A stretch of 64,000 bases of DNA from Camelus bactrianus (GCF_048773025.1 NC_133545.1:79322001-79386000), one strand, 5' to 3'; counted from the first letter of the stretch, positions 10,431-23,645 are shown. Made by a program: numbers and translations. Notes: generated by a model from the letters alone, not told the origin.

Positions 10431-12719
10431 CGAACTGCTTCCAAATCCTAACAAAATCTTCCTGTGGTCCTAGCAGTCTAGTTCATCTTTTACCAAAGAC
10501 ACACCAGCTCCAAATAGTCCAGGGAGCCTCACCAACGCCTGCCCTTCACAAAGGATCTGATACAGGCAGGCCATTCACATCACAATTCAAGCAAAAAACA
10601 CCACTCAGGGGTCAAGCCTTAAAGCCATCCATTGATACTCTCAGCTGCTGGGGTGGCTGCCTTCCAACTAATTAGAATTAAAATATCTTATGACGCTTTC
10701 AGGGAGGTCTTCACTAAAAGATCAATGTTTTCATCAGATAGAATCAGGGTAATTTCTAAGTAATCAGGCACCTACTCATCATCACCTGTTCTGAACTGAG
10801 AGTCTGTCTCCACCGTGTCTGAGTCATCCGTGCACCTTCCATGAAACACTGTCTACTTTCACAGTATGTGTCCTCAGATGGTAGGTGCAAGATCCAAAGG
10901 AAAAAGAATGATTTAATGGATGTGTAGTCTTAAGTTGAAGTCTATGAAACTGATACCTGACAATTTTTTGATTCACAAAAAATGGCAATTTCAAACAGTT
11001 CAATCTAAACCTTAGGACAGAGGTTCAGCTGCAGGAATAAAAGCCAGAAAACACAGTAGCTTCTGCAGAGACAGAATTTTCTTGCCTTGCCGAGCAACTG
11101 TGCAGCCCCGTGCTAGGGTGTGCGTGGTGGACCTAGGCTCCTGCCATCTTATTTTCCTGCCACACTCAATGCTCGAGGTGGCAAGATGTGAAGTGTAAGG
11201 TCTCAGCTCCACCTCCCACCATTACATCCAAATTCCAGACAGCGGGGACTGAGAGGTGGCAATGGGACCCAAACCCCTACGCTTAAAATCAAGATCTAGA
11301 AGTTCTATGCACACTTTCTGTTCATCTCCCTCTGGTCAGAGCTTACTCCCAGGGCCACATCGAGCTGCAAATGAGAGTGGGAAATGCTATCTTTAGCTGG
11401 ATAGCCAGGAAAAAGGAAAAATGGATACTCAGGGCAACCTGAAATGTCTACCACCTAATGGAAGAAGAAGTAGGAGCTGTCAGACAATGCTAGAGAGTTT
11501 CTATGATGGGTCATAAAAATTTTACTGACTGGAGAGGGTTTGGAAAAGCATCTGGAGAGATGAAAATGGAGTCATTCACATGAGCTTAAATTAAGAGGAG
11601 ATCAACATTCTTAGCATATGCAAGTTCCTAAGAAGCAGACATGGAACACATATCAGTTCACTGATGGCTCAGGAAAAATCTGCCCTTTGTGGGAAGCTGC
11701 CTTTGTCAATCTGTGACAGCACACATGTTCAGGCTCTGTTTTGGTCCCCTTCTGTGAGGTCACATTTAGTGGTACATCTTTCTCTTACTTCTCCTGGTGC
11801 TCAACTTTAGGGTGAGCTGCAAAGATTTTACGGGATGTTCATCTTGTACGAAATGAACTTAGATATCTGATCATTTTCTGCAGTTTTTCCAAACCCATCT
11901 CTTGAGGCATTAAGACCCCAAGTTACCAGTACCTCCCTGCCAGGTCCTATAAGCCTGTGAGCACCATGTGTATTAAAGCAGTTTGAGCTGCTGAGATGAA
12001 ACTGCCATGTCACCAAAAACAGGAGATTGTCACCTTGGTTTGACTCACTCGAAGAAAATCCAACATATAAAATCCAAAAGTTAAGAAGAAGATAGCTGAG
12101 GTCCCAGGAATATGATCGCCACACATAAGGCAATGAAATGACTCATAAAGGAACAAAACCATCTTAGGTACCAGACTACATGGAATTTCCCCCCCCACCC
12201 GGAGCCACTAGAAACCTGACATTATGGCATTCCAGCCAGATGGTAGAAAAACAGATAGGGTGAGAGGAATCCACGGTGAGTAGGAGTCAGCTGGAGCACA
12301 GCATGCCCCTGGGCCTCGTGTGAGCCAAGGGATGCAGGTCAAAAGTTACTGAACCAAATACACCTGCAGAGAAAGCCACTCATGTGGACCAGAGATGCTG
12401 ATCCCAGCGGACAAGAGGCAGAATATAGCACCCTGAGACCGTTTGCTCCACAATCCTCCTGCCCCTCGCCCCGTCTACACCCGCACACTCTGTACATTTC
12501 TTGCGCACGTGTGAGTTGTAGTGTGATTTAAAAATGGTCACCACCCCTCCACCACCTAATTTAAATACTTTACACTGACTGGTTCTTGAGAGAGAAATGT
12601 TCCTATGACCATGTGTGAAACTAGAAGATAAGCTCAGTTGTTCATTAAACAAGGAGTCCTGTGCGGATGTAGCAGTGATCAAATACAACTCAGTTTGCAA
12701 CGTCAAACTTACCATTTGA
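10431..12719. other. Unique intron DNA
   Basis: No recognisable gene or repeat over about 2.3 kb. Open frames such as 11828-12133 and 12380-12715 on the minus strand show no protein family features. Confidence 0.45.
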
Positions 12720-12724
12720 AGATC

Positions 12725-12930
12725 AGGCTTTCTGAATTCTCACAATTGCTGACAGGAGTGTAAATTGGATACACCACTTGGGAAAACTGGCCCTATCCCC
12801 TAAAGCTAGATAATGCCTACCCTAAAGAATCAGTAATTCTACTCCTAGGTGTTAACCCAAGAGAAATCAGTGGTTTTGCCCACTAGATGACATATATAAG
12901 AATGTGCTAGAGAACCAGAGAAGAACTCGC
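12725..12930 (+). mobile_element. Old L1 ORF2 fragment
   Basis: Matches worn L1 text for the GNTPMLLVGM-like region: attgctgacaggagtgtaaa, cttgggaaaactgg, ctactcctaggtgttaaccc. Short and heavily diverged. Confidence 0.65.
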
Positions 12931-13759
12931 TGAACAGAGTGCAGGCAGGAAGTTGATATGTAGGTAAAAAAGGCAGGACTGTTTGTACAGATCTCGCAAA
13001 TATTGAGGAATGATAGGGTCTGAGAGAGGTATCACACTGTTCTAGGCTGTGCTACTACAATGGGGGATCCTCCTAAGACTTGGGCCATCTCTGCTTTTCA
13101 ACTGTTAACAACCATCCTTAGGGACAGGAATGCCTACAACATAACAAAGCCAGGTTGGTGCCAGCCTTACCCACGTGTGTTCCCTCTGTTCTCTCGCACG
13201 CGCCCATTAAAAGCTGAGATTCCAACTGCATTCAAACCTTTTAAAGACAAACTCATCTTTCCAGATGTGTGGTGTTTAAGAATTTTATAAGGGCTTTCAT
13301 GTTTATTTTGAATTTCTGACGGTTTAAGATAAGAGACCAACAAATCTATGAAAGCCGATCGGGCTGGGATTTACTGCTGTTGTACAAATGGATCTTCGCT
13401 TGCCTGATAATTCAGAGGGCAAGTCAGCTCTGAACGAGGGTCCTGCCTCTGTATTAAGAGGGAACTCTGCCCTACAAGGACCCTTCAATGTGTGAAAGCA
13501 AAATCTGATCACACAAAAGAGGGATAGCTACCAGAATAGGACCACCACAATTAGGGTCCACTTTGCCACTTTGATAAATATTTAAATGGTACAAGAGATC
13601 ATTTGTAAGGCCAAGGCCAATGCCAACAGTTGATATTTATATTCTACACCTTTTATTTTTATCTTATTTATCTTGAATAAGGGCAAAGGGTCTGATGTTT
13701 GGAATGCATACGGACTCCTATAATCTCCAGACCCTGGATAGCTGCAATTCATCCTTTAG
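12931..13759. other. Unique intron DNA
   Basis: No gene or clear repeat seen. Balanced composition around 13050-13500 is compatible with conserved noncoding DNA, but nothing specific can be named. Confidence 0.4.
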
Positions 13760-14045
13760 CATCTTAGCTTAAAATCTACCTTCTTCAAGTAGGTGTCCCC
13801 ATTCCTCTCACTCTAGATGAGTTCCCTAATTACATTTATTTTTTTTTCTCCTCAAAGAATTGTTATGATTTTCCATTAACAGCGACGTAGTTATTAGTAT
13901 GGTCAAGGTTTATCTCTCTACCAGCTCCTGCGGGTCTGTATGCTCCGCCAGGACATCTGTGTTGAACGCGATATTACAAGTATCTAGCGAGTGCCTTTTG
14001 GGCATTAGATTCTGAATAAATGACTCTAAATGAATAGCTGAATTT
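13760..14045 (+). repeat. L2 3' end
   Basis: Sense L2 order: aggtgtccccattcctctca, aattacatttattt, cgggtctgtatgctccgcca, then ttgggcattagattctgaat ending aataaatga. Ancient and gapped. Confidence 0.6.
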
Positions 14046-15796
14046 TACCAGATTGACTTCACAATGGAATACATAACTATTGGAGTACGTAAACGTAGCA
14101 TCCTTTCACTCAACAAATGTTAGGTGCTATAATTAAAATGCATTTATGTGGGTCCATGAGTATTTTATTAAATCGTTATAAACACTTTAAGATAGAAAAA
14201 AGTATATATATGTTATATAACATATTATATATATTTTTTCAGGTTCTTCCCACTTACGAACTAAACTTTCAGTTAAAAACTTTCAGTTAAATAATTACAT
14301 GAGAATAAAATGAAAATGACCAAAATGGGTTTTTCTTTCTGATTTTTGTACGTCTGTTCTAAGTAGCTTAAGGGTAATCAAGATTGACATATAAGTATAG
14401 CATAGCAAATATTTTAAAACTAAGATCTTGTTAATGGCTTTATCCCACATTATTCCTAATTAGAGTTTCCCTCAATATGTACTCAGGAAGTACATCTACT
14501 TAAGCACTACACTTAAATTTAGATTGTGAATCAATAAGAATGCAGCCTCAGCATTACTATATTAAAAGTTGGCCCATGGAAGTATTCTCAGGAAATCATG
14601 ATTACTCTCATGTTAATTTTACACAATGCTGGGTATACAGTCTAACTATATACTTTCATGAGTGAATTCCTCGAACTCTGTGATGATGACACTTTCATTC
14701 TGTAAATATTAGCCATTATGGAGTCTATCTGGAAAATTTTATCTGCAACACCAGAAATCTTAACATCTGTCATCCCTTCACAGAAGCCCACGGGCCAACT
14801 GATTTCCCTAGGACCTCTACTCAGGTGGCCCCTAATTTAAATAGCTAGAAAAATAAAATAAAAAATTGTGTTTGAAGAGTCAAGTGGAAACTCTCAGTGT
14901 TCAAAAAGTCAGAACACACCATTTCTTAAAATATTCTTTGCCTTCTCAACCCATCCTCCCCAAAGTGCTTCATGATACTTTTTGTTTGAAAGTTCACCAC
15001 AGACACACACACACAGAGACGTCCACATAGCTTTGAATGGACTGAAGTGGCCCAAAAGAAAGTCAGCTTATAGGGAAGGATGCTGGAGGTCCTCTACAGT
15101 AGTATTTTCAAACTGCAGGGTTAAACTCAATTTGATATGTCCCCATGAGCTTGTTATTAAAAACAGAACAGAGTGAAGGGGAACAGAATGGGATGGATAG
15201 TCAGTGATGGCTGATATCAAGTATCCGAACTTAGGAACCCTGGCGTGATGGGAAATTGTGGAAAGAGAAGCTGTGAGTATATGTGCAAGTGCATTTGGAA
15301 ATGATAAGCCCACTGATAAAGAGCTCAGACATTTGAAGCTCAGGCACCCTGTGGCACAGAGTGAGCACAGCTGAGTACAACCCTGCAGAGGAAGGCTTCC
15401 TGGCCCTGTCCTCACTGTGAGAACCATCAGTGGGGCCACCATGTTCCTCGTGCACTGCAGTGCTCACCCAGGGGACGAGAGTGACATCTGAACGCTGGAC
15501 TCCCTTTGGAACCCTTTTCCTCAGGCCAGAGTGAAAACCACAGACTCCCTTACAGAAGGGAAACTCCCCCCAGGGTTTCTGAACTGCTCACGAGATAGGG
15601 ACCCCAGGGAGGGTGGGAGATTCTTATGATACGTTGGTTGTGATGTTGGAAGCATTTAACTTGAATATTCAAAAAAAAATGGGACCTAATTTCATACCCC
15701 AAGTAAAGCAGACCATTATTATTCATACAAGTATTTCATGTATCTTAGGTTGTATTGGTTCATAAACAAGCTGACTTTTAAACTATGATTTATGAG
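14046..15796. other. A/T-rich unique intron DNA
   Basis: Low G+C with an AT-rich patch at 14200-14240 and a short CA run at 15001-15017. Overlapping open frames near 15068-15467 look like chance. No gene seen. Confidence 0.4.
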
Positions 15797-15934
15797 AGGG
15801 GAGGGTGTAGCTCAAGCGGTAGAGCGCATGCTTAGCATGCTCGAGGTCCTGGGTTCGATCCCTGGCACTGCCTCTAAAATTAAATAAATAAACAAATAAA
15901 CTTAATTACCTTGACCTGCCAAAAAAAAAAAAAA
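15797..15934 (+). mobile_element. Camelid tRNA-Ala-derived SINE, full copy
   Basis: A box tagctcaagcggtagagcgc, anticodon region cttagcatgc, B box gggttcgatccc, then the taaataaataaacaaataa tail, the attacc element and poly(A). The imperfect duplication tatgatttatg / tatgacttatg flanks it (15784 region and about 15946). It is too degenerate at the 3' end and too clearly tailed to be a working tRNA gene. Confidence 0.95.
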
Positions 15935-17078
15935 CTGATTAAAGTATGACTTATGGAACACACACACAGTATAATATGTTGTAAAGGATAATGGTAACTT
16001 GTACTAGTGTTAAAATCCTGGTTCCTACAGCTCTGATTCCCTATTGTACTCATTCCTGGAGAAAGAAGGGTGCATGGAGATATGTGTGTTTGTGTGTAAA
16101 AAAAAAAAAAAAAAAATTGAAGGGAAAAAACCTTACTCTGTCAAGAATGTCCTCACAATTATTTTTAATTTCAGCAGTTCCTAATGCAGCCAGTGGAAAT
16201 GACCTTAGTGGAAGAGAAGGTATAAGCTTGTACAATGGAGAAGCAGACAACAAAGAAGTCTTCAGATGATCTTAAAAGGGAAATCCTGGATATGCCTCAG
16301 AGACTCAGTCTCCAAAGTGTCTTCAGATGTAAACATGGTCATAGAAGCTACTCTTCCATGGACAAGGCTCTGGGCCCCGTGGAAAGAGTTTCCTGGTCAG
16401 AGCAGAGTCTTTCTTCTCTCATTCAATTTACATACAAACATCCATAAATGCACACACGCACATGCACAGCAGCACATGTACACACAACCACCATCCACAT
16501 GTTTCCTTTTGAGAACAAACCTAGATGTGGTCATCAGTAAGGCAACAATTAAACAAAACCCCACAAATGTCACATACTTAGGCAAGGAAGGAGACTACAC
16601 TGTTTTTCTTGCCATATCACACAATCAACATTGGGTTGACCTACATGACTTTACCAGTATTTGACTGTTTGCTTACAAAATTAACAATTTGGCACAGTTC
16701 AACCTAATACTGACAGAGTCACTACCATCTGCAGGACCCATAAGGTTACATATACTTGATATGCTACCTCCACAAAATGACAGTTCAGGTGACAATGATA
16801 CAAAGTGAAACTTTCATGATAATTTCACAAAAGTCTGAGAAAGAATAATGTTTAAGGATGCTTTAAGACCATGTGTTTGCAGGGGCAGGAAGTCAAATAA
16901 TACATCAACACTGGATACACACAATTCAAAAGACATTTCTTCCTTGTCCTCAAGCACCTACAATTTACTTGGGAAGACATAATGCATGAAAAAACTCACA
17001 CATAAGGCTGTTATATAATAATCACTTGGAGCAGATAAACTGGCACCAAAAATATCAAACAGCATGTGTCCTTAGAGT
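15935..17078. other. Unique intron DNA
   Basis: Poly(A) at 16099-16116 may be the tail of an unrecognised insertion. A 132-codon open frame (16266-16664) has no family resemblance and a tract of alternating CA near 16450-16490. Confidence 0.4.
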
Positions 17079-17098
17079 TTAAATAGTGTAACTCTCTT

Positions 17099-17246
17099 TT
17101 TTGGGGGGAAGGATTAGATTTATACATTTATTTATTTATTTATTTACTTATTTATTTATTTATTTTAATGGAGGTACCGGGGATTGAACCCAGGACCTCA
17201 TGCATGCTACGTATGCACTCTTCTACTGAGCTGTACCCTCCCCACC
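17099..17246 (-). mobile_element. Camelid tRNA-Ala-derived SINE with perfect 20-bp TSD
   Basis: Reversed copy with a long TTTA tail (17128-17165), ggaggtaccggggattgaac, ctctt and ctactgagctgtaccctccc. The duplication ttaaatagtgtaactctctt is identical at 17079-17098 and 17247-17266, so the insertion is young. Confidence 0.97.
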
Positions 17247-17266
17247 TTAAATAGTGTAACTCTCTT

Positions 17267-17725
17267 ACTAAAACAAAAACCAAAAATCTCATGCTGAAAA
17301 AGGTTAGTATTATAACATACCAAAGGTTTCCCTCCTAACTAGAGTCATGTTAAAAAAAAGTTTAAATCTTCAAAAACGTTTAAAGTGCTCCACTAATTTA
17401 AATATTGCATAGAGGTCGAGGAGGGTTAAGGCCACATAAATGTCACTGGATTTCACAAATGAACAAAGATGGACCCCAAAAGTCCCAGAGGGATTAAATA
17501 TTTAAGTAAAAAGGCCTCTGGATAAACAGACAGGCTGACAGTATGTGCTTATAATCATCTCCTCCCAAAACCCAACAAAAATGACAATAAAGGGGAAAAA
17601 AAGGTAGGAACATATTAGGACAAAAACAGGAGAGGTATTATTAATGAATGAGAGAGTTCAATACATTTTATAGAAGCAGAAGATAGAAGAATGGAAACAA
17701 TTCAGCAGAATCAAGAGAAGTACAT
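17267..17725. other. Unique intron DNA
   Basis: A/T-rich; no gene or repeat recognised. Confidence 0.4.
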
Positions 17726-17733
17726 TTTAAAAC

Positions 17734-18041
17734 TGCCTGACTCACAGATATAGAAAACAAAGTTATGGTTACCAGGGGGGAAGGGGGTGAGAAGGGATAA
17801 ATTTGGAGTTCAAGATTTGCAGATACTGACTGGTATATATAAAATAGATAAATAAGTTTATACTGTATAGCACAGGGAACTATATTCAATATCTTGTAGC
17901 AGCTCATGGTGAAAAAGAATATGAAAATGAATATATGTATGTTCATGTATGACTGAAGCATTGTGCTGTACACCAGAAATTGACACAACATTGTAAACTG
18001 ACTATATTCCAATAAGAAAAAAGTAAAATAAATAAATAAAT
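17734..18041 (+). mobile_element. 5'-truncated L1 3' end
   Basis: Same 3' UTR family as the copy at 4186-4519 (acagatatagaaaacaaagt, atagcacagggaactatatt, attgacacaacattgtaaac), ending in AAATA-rich tail. Flanks share aaaactgcctg (17728 region) and aaaagtgcctg (18042 onward), a short duplication with one mismatch. Confidence 0.92.
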
Positions 18042-18095
18042 AAAAGTGCCTGTACAGGGCAACCAATGAAAAAGCAGCCAATTCTCACTGCACAA

Positions 18096-18096
<1 letters not shown>

Positions 18097-18127
<31 letters not shown>
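18097..18127. repeat. (CA)15 microsatellite
   Basis: Uninterrupted CA dinucleotides, probably variable in length. Confidence 0.97.
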
Positions 18128-18129
<2 letters not shown>

Positions 18130-18560
18130 TCTAGCTTAGAACCTGGTTCTACCAAGTACTGCAGAAAGTGAGGATAAAGCACAACACTGACAACAGGGGA
18201 CAGTTTGAAAGCCTGGGATTATAGAATAGATGAGCCTTAAACATTGGCAAGGAAAGACCCAGGCTGACAGCTCTGTATCAGGCCTAGAAGAAAATCAGCC
18301 CAGATTACAGCAGAAGGGCAGAGGCTCCAAAGGTGGGGGAGGGGTCCTTCAGTTGGAGAAAATAATTACACTACATGATATACTGAACCTTTGACAATAA
18401 TAGTAATAGGCATCTGACAGATCTGATAAAGCAGGAACAAACAATTCTAAACAGTTCATAGAAAAATAAGCAAATGGAAAAAAAAAGGCTATTATTAACT
18501 CTAGGGAAACAAAAAGCAGTATGAAAAATGTAATCCTCAGATAAGACTTCAAAAATATTT
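18128..18560. other. Unique or unrecognised intron DNA
   Basis: No confident call. The part after about 18350 is A-rich and may be worn L1. Confidence 0.35.
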
Positions 18561-19000
18561 TAAACTTCAGCTCGTCAAAGGGCACCATTAAGAATGTAAA
18601 AAGGCAAGCCACTTTCTGGGAGAAAATATTTGTAAAACATCTATCTGACAAAGGACACATATCCTGAATACATAAAGAACTTCTACAAACCAATAAGAAA
18701 ATAAGCAACTCAAAAAAAAAAAAAACACATAGGCAAGACACTTTGTTAGACACTTCGCAAAAGAAGATATCAAAATAACCAATAAATACATGAAAAGATG
18801 CTCATCAGGGGAATGATGGTAAAGGAATTAAAAACATATAAATATAAAACATGAACAGGAGAGGCACGAGGGATGACAATGTTCTATAACTTGATCCGAG
18901 CAGTAGCTATGCAGATATCCATACACACAAAAATTCACCAAGTTGAATACTTAAGATTTATGTACTTTAGTCAATAAAAATTACACTTTAATTTTTTAAA
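18561..19000 (+). mobile_element. Old L1 ORF2 / 3' UTR fragment
   Basis: L1 text in order: gacaaaggacacatatcctg, caaaagaagatatcaaaata, gaaaagatgctcatca, then a 3' UTR-like end at about 18870-19000 (caccaagttgaatacttaag, gtcaataaaaattac). Diverged and internally gapped. Confidence 0.75.
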
Positions 19001-19136
19001 ATATCATCCTTAGCGATCAGCAATTTTTGCTATAAATATTTTGCGGGATATAGAAGCAGAAGGGTGAATGCAAGAGAGCTAAATCTTTACCTGTATTTAC
19101 CAAACATGAAAAGATAGATCAAGAAGTAGTTTTGAG

Positions 19137-19260
19137 GGGAGGAGGGTATAGCTCAAATGGTACAGTGCATGCCTAGCATTCACGAGGTCCTGGGTTCAAT
19201 CCCCAGTATCTCCTCTAAATAATAAATAAGTAAAACCTAATTACCTCCCCCAATCAAAGA
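19137..19260 (+). mobile_element. Camelid tRNA-Ala-derived SINE
   Basis: A box tagctcaaatggtacag, B box gggttcaatcccc, tail aataataaataagtaaaacc with attacctcccc. The duplication aagaagtagttttgag / aagaagtacttttagg flanks it. Confidence 0.95.
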
Positions 19261-19944
19261 AAAAAAGAAGTACTTTTAGGTATATTTTTGAGAGACATTA
19301 TGGTTAATAACAGCTGCCTCTGGAGAAACAAGACTGGAGGCTGAGGAGAACAGGGACAGGGGACTGCTATTTTTCATAAGCCTTTTACTAGTATTTGATT
19401 TTTAAAATCTCTGCATGTATTAATTTGATAGGAAATTTTATTGAATATTAAATTTTAAATTATTAACTATGTGATTATTTATGTAAACATGGGACAGAGA
19501 AGGCCATTTAAGTAAGCCTCAGTGGATGCCTTTTATTTGGCCAGCACGACACCCGTTCCCACCTTCACCATCAGTCCATATGGCCTGGGGAAATTTCTCC
19601 ACCCCCAGCTTCAGCAGAGGCCTGTGATTCAGGCCCAAGCCAACCCACGGTCCTGGCCCTTGGCCAGAGATTGTTTTTCTTCCAGGGGTAGGCACAAGCC
19701 CCCATCTGGGCCAGTGAGGGCTGCACTGTGGAGTTCTCTGCAAATGGTGACATGCTCTTGGCTCAGCTGCTGGTGACCATCTTGCCACCGAAAGAGAAGA
19801 GCTTGCCCAGGAATGGGGCTGACAGGATGGGCAGCAGAGCCGAGAGCTGAGGAGAAGACACCTGAGCCCTCATGTCTGGGGTTGGGCCTCTGGTTCCATG
19901 CAGGCCCGAAGTTTATCCACCCCTGCCCTTTTCATAATTAGAAG
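19261..19944. other. Unique intron DNA
   Basis: The part at 19510-19800 is more G+C rich and open on both strands, without recognisable protein features. Nothing else seen. Confidence 0.4.
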
Positions 19945-20105
19945 AGGCAGTATGAGGTCATGAAGAAGTACTGGACTGCTTGGGTTCAAACTTCGGCTTT
20001 ACTACGTACTGTGTGACCTTGGGCATGTCACTTAACATCTTCTTCATCTATAAAATAGGGGTAATAATAGTACTGGCCTCATAGAATGAAATGAGTTAAC
20101 ACATA
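19945..20105 (+). repeat. MIR, sense
   Basis: Good MIR core: cttgggttcaaacttcggct, tgtgtgaccttgggcatgtc, acttaacatc, aaaataggggtaataatagt, cctcatagaatgaaatgagt. This is the best preserved MIR in the window. Confidence 0.9.
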
Positions 20106-20690
20106 TAACACACACACGTGCAAATATTTATGTATATATATATATGAATGTATATGTTCATAGTTTAATTCAAATATATATACATATATTAAAATCGCAT
20201 TTAAATTTACACTTGAAAGAGCCATATTTTTATTTTCAGTAATCAAATCCCTTTTTTGACTTAAGCCAGTGTGAACTGAGTCTTCTGGTAAGTGGCAGGA
20301 TCCGAACTCATTCAACAACCAAAGGAGAAACCAGGCAAAACCAATCGATAGATTTAAGCGAATATATACATAACATAAACCTAATATAAACATGAATATG
20401 CCCTTTAGCAGAAAGAAACCCTCAAACAATTAAAAAGTAAACAGAAAAGGAAGAAATAATGTTTGTAACCTTTGGGATTGATGAAGTTTCTGCCCTTACA
20501 AATAGCAAGATGGAGATGCTACATAAAATGGGCAGAAATATAAACACACAATTTGCAGATGAAAAAAATAAGAGTGAAAAAAAATAATGTTCGGTTTTTA
20601 AAAACCATATCAGTGAGATAAATAGGAACTAATTTTTTTCCAATGATGTACCCCAAGAGTGTTTTAATTTTTATTAGCTGGTCTTGTCAA
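20106..20690. other. A/T-rich intron DNA with AT microsatellite
   Basis: Contains alternating TA-rich sequence at 20131-20188. No gene recognised. Confidence 0.5.
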
Positions 20691-21065
20691 ATGTCTCATG
20701 GACTGCTGGTGAGAATGTAAATTGATACAGCCTTTCCAAAAGGCAGTCTAGCTCTAATTAAAATAAGCTTACCTTTGACACCATCATTCTTCTAGGAATT
20801 TATCTAAGGAGATACTTAAAAGTGTGGGGGAACATTTTCCCTGTAAGTTTTCTTACTGATTTGCAGTTATATTCAGAAACAGTGGGAACTGAATGTCCAA
20901 AAATCAGGGATTCATTAAAATCCAGACATTCCAATACTGTTCAGTCACTAAAAATGGTGATGGAAAATATGTACACGTAGTGAGGAATCCTCATGATTAT
21001 TATATGAAATAAACAGGTTACAAAGCCACATAGGATAAGCCTGTTTTCATTGTATAAATACATAC
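20691..21065 (+). mobile_element. Old L1 / HAL1-like fragment
   Basis: ggactgctggtgagaatgta, gcctttccaaaaggcagtct, aggaatttatctaaggagat and attcagtcacta-like text (aatactgttcagtcactaaa) follow L1 ORF2 C-terminal order. Strongly diverged. Confidence 0.65.
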
Positions 21066-23189
21066 ATACACATAAGGAAACAAAATCTAGCAGGATACAC
21101 ATCAAATGACTGTGAAAGCTCTAGGTGGTAGAATTTATGAGGGTCCAAATTTGTGAGTGGGTTTTCCCCCCTTATATGTGTATTTCATTCTTTCTCCAAT
21201 GAATCTTTACAGGCTTTCAATAATAATACTATATTTTATAATAATAAATGTATTTTAAGTTCACAGAAAGCCATCAAGTTACCTCTACGAGTAGTTTCAG
21301 TCATGTGTTTGAAACCAAAATGCATGCACGCTGTTAGGTGGAGCACAGATGATGAGAAAGTCGAGGGAGTGGGCTCTCTTTTGAGAAAATTCGGTGGTAA
21401 AAACAAGGAACAAAGGGTCTCCAGAACATACGTGGCACAGAGTGACTGCAATGGAGTGTCTGGAGAAGAGGAAGAGATGGAAGATGCAGAGAGAAAGAAT
21501 CATCAGGAGAGATGTCTAAACCTGCAACAGCAACACACTGCTTTCCATCCTCCACGGGCTCCTGCCCGGGCTCAGCTGGGCTGCCTTACCTGGATTCTTC
21601 TGTGTCCTTTTCCCGTAGTGCTGCGCAGGCTCAGGGAGGGCCCAGAACTTACCCGAGGGCAGAGCCCATGCTCTCAGCCTCTTGGTGTCTTAACCCCCTA
21701 AACTAGGTACAACAGACACTTTTCAGCAGCAGCTTTCCCCAGGGAAGAAAATAGGACCCCTGAAGCCCTGTACAAGCCTCCCCCCCGACGGCTGCTCCCA
21801 CAGAAGAGTAACCACTATCCACAACTATCATCATAATACACCCTTGACCTTAATCATGAAAAAGTGAGTTTTCAACACTTCATAAGGGCTTGAATGCTCT
21901 GTAAGTCAGATTACATTTTCTTTTCATTTATTTTTGGCATATTAACAGCTGGTGACCTAGATTAAGAAATAATTTAATATGTCAAAAGGCTGACTTTATC
22001 ACTATATTCCTTCACAGATGGAAAGTGGATTCAATGAAAAGCCTCAGACTGAAGATTCAAGTAATTACTTGGGAAGAGGGGGAGGAATACCTACAAGCGG
22101 GTACTGTGAAGTATGGAAAAATGATGACAAAACCTGGCCAGGATCCCAGCAGACCCTGACTACTTTCTGGACAAGTAGCCAGGAACTGGAAGAGGGGCAG
22201 GAAGCCTTGCTAATTTAGCTGCTGAAGGAGCAACAGGGGGAGGATCACGTTGGTCCAGGATGAGCTTGGGTAGATATTAAAAGAAATACAATCCTCTTAC
22301 TGCAGTGTGGTGGGAGGGACTAGAGGCAGTCACAGAGCCTCTGGCCATGGGGACAGGCAAAAGGATCAGTGCCCCCTTCTGCTCAGTTGCTCAGGGTCAG
22401 TGGGAACTGGGGGGCAGCCTGAGTCTGGGTCCAAAGAGGGAAATTCACTGTCATGGCGAGCAACGCGCCAAACTGACTTCCAGTAAAACAAGAAAATTTT
22501 TAACATCCAGAATTCTAGGGATAGCAAATACTTCCACGTGAAAAAGAACACAGTTCAACTGACACAAACCACAGGGCACATTAGCTGGTGTTCTTTTTCA
22601 AGTGCAATGCTTAAGCGACAATATGAATGTCCTTTGCCCGGGACACAAATGAAGACCTCAGTGCTGGCAAGGTCTTGATGACAAGTATTTGTCAGGGAAG
22701 CCAGGCAAGCCCATTGCCTGGTACAGCACCTCTCCAACCGCTCCAGGCTGTGCTTTTATGGACCTAGGATTCATTTGTGCCCACCTCTGGGAGAGAAAAA
22801 TAAATGGCAGTGACCAATTTACTGAGGGGCTTGTAAAACACCAGGGAACCCAATCCGTACAATATAATTCTTTTCAATGCAATAAAACACCCTCCTTTGT
22901 GCAGAAATGTACAGAAAACTGTTAGGTTCAAGTCATATTTATCTTTGACCTTCCAGAGAAGGGCACTGGCGTCAAAAGGGACACACATACAAAGAGACCC
23001 CCCTCAAAAAAAGACTGGAAGAAAAGAGCGTGTATCTAGATTTCTGTTTTGAACTCCAGGATTCACTCCCCAGTACTGTATGAAAGCCGTTGGATTTTCT
23101 CCATCAGCCTTCTTGATCCAAAGAGATTTGTGGGGTAGCTTCTGTGCTAAATCTCTCATTTCTGCTGCACCCAAGTAGCCAGGAAATCC
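21066..23189. other. Unique intron DNA next to the AMPH promoter
   Basis: No repeat recognised over about 2.1 kb. This is where intronic regulatory elements of AMPH could lie, but no motif stands out. A 182-codon open frame (21153-21701, plus strand) has no domain features and looks like chance. Confidence 0.4.
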
Positions 23190-23645
23190 CGCCGGAGGAA
23201 GGAGAGCCGCCGCAACCTCCCGCCCGGACCCGCGGGCCGCGTCCCTGCCCGCCGCCTGCCCGCGCGCGGGGAGCGGGCGCCGGGAGGGAGATGCGCTCCT
23301 CCGCTTCGGGAGCCGCGGGCGACCCGCCGCACCTGCCACTCCTGGTGCCCGGCTCCCGCCCCGGAGAGCGGGGAGCGCGGCCGGCCGCGTGGGGGACCAG
23401 GGAGCGGGGAGACCCGGGCAGACCCTGAGGCGCTGGGGACACGGTCCGCGCGCCCCCGGCGCTCCCGCCTACCGGCCGGGTCCCCGCAGCGCCGGGTGCC
23501 GCTTTGCTGCAGTGGCTGCGGCGGAGAGGCAGGGCGTCCCCCGCGACCCCGGCCCCCTGCCCGGCCTCCTGCGCTCCCCGGGCCGGCTCGGCCCTCCCCG
23601 CCGCGGCCCCGCCACCTGCCCCGTCGCCCTCCGCCCGCTGCTGAC

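Larger units (their letters stand above)
1..23645 (-). other. AMPH: AMPH intron 1 (5' portion)
   Basis: Everything left of the exon 1 donor belongs to AMPH intron 1. No exon 2 (expected to begin VLQKLGKADE) was found, so the intron runs past the window start and exceeds 23.6 kb. It holds SINEs, L1, L2, MIR and MaLR pieces and unique DNA listed separately. Confidence 0.88.

Noticed and set aside
15799-15872. tRNA-Ala(AGC) gene
   Set aside because: The body keeps A and B boxes and the AGC anticodon region, but all seven such copies carry the SINE tail and most have flanking duplications, so they are SINEs rather than tRNA genes.
21153-21701. 182-codon plus-strand gene
   Set aside because: Mixed composition, no domain, A/T-rich first half without coding signal; likely chance.
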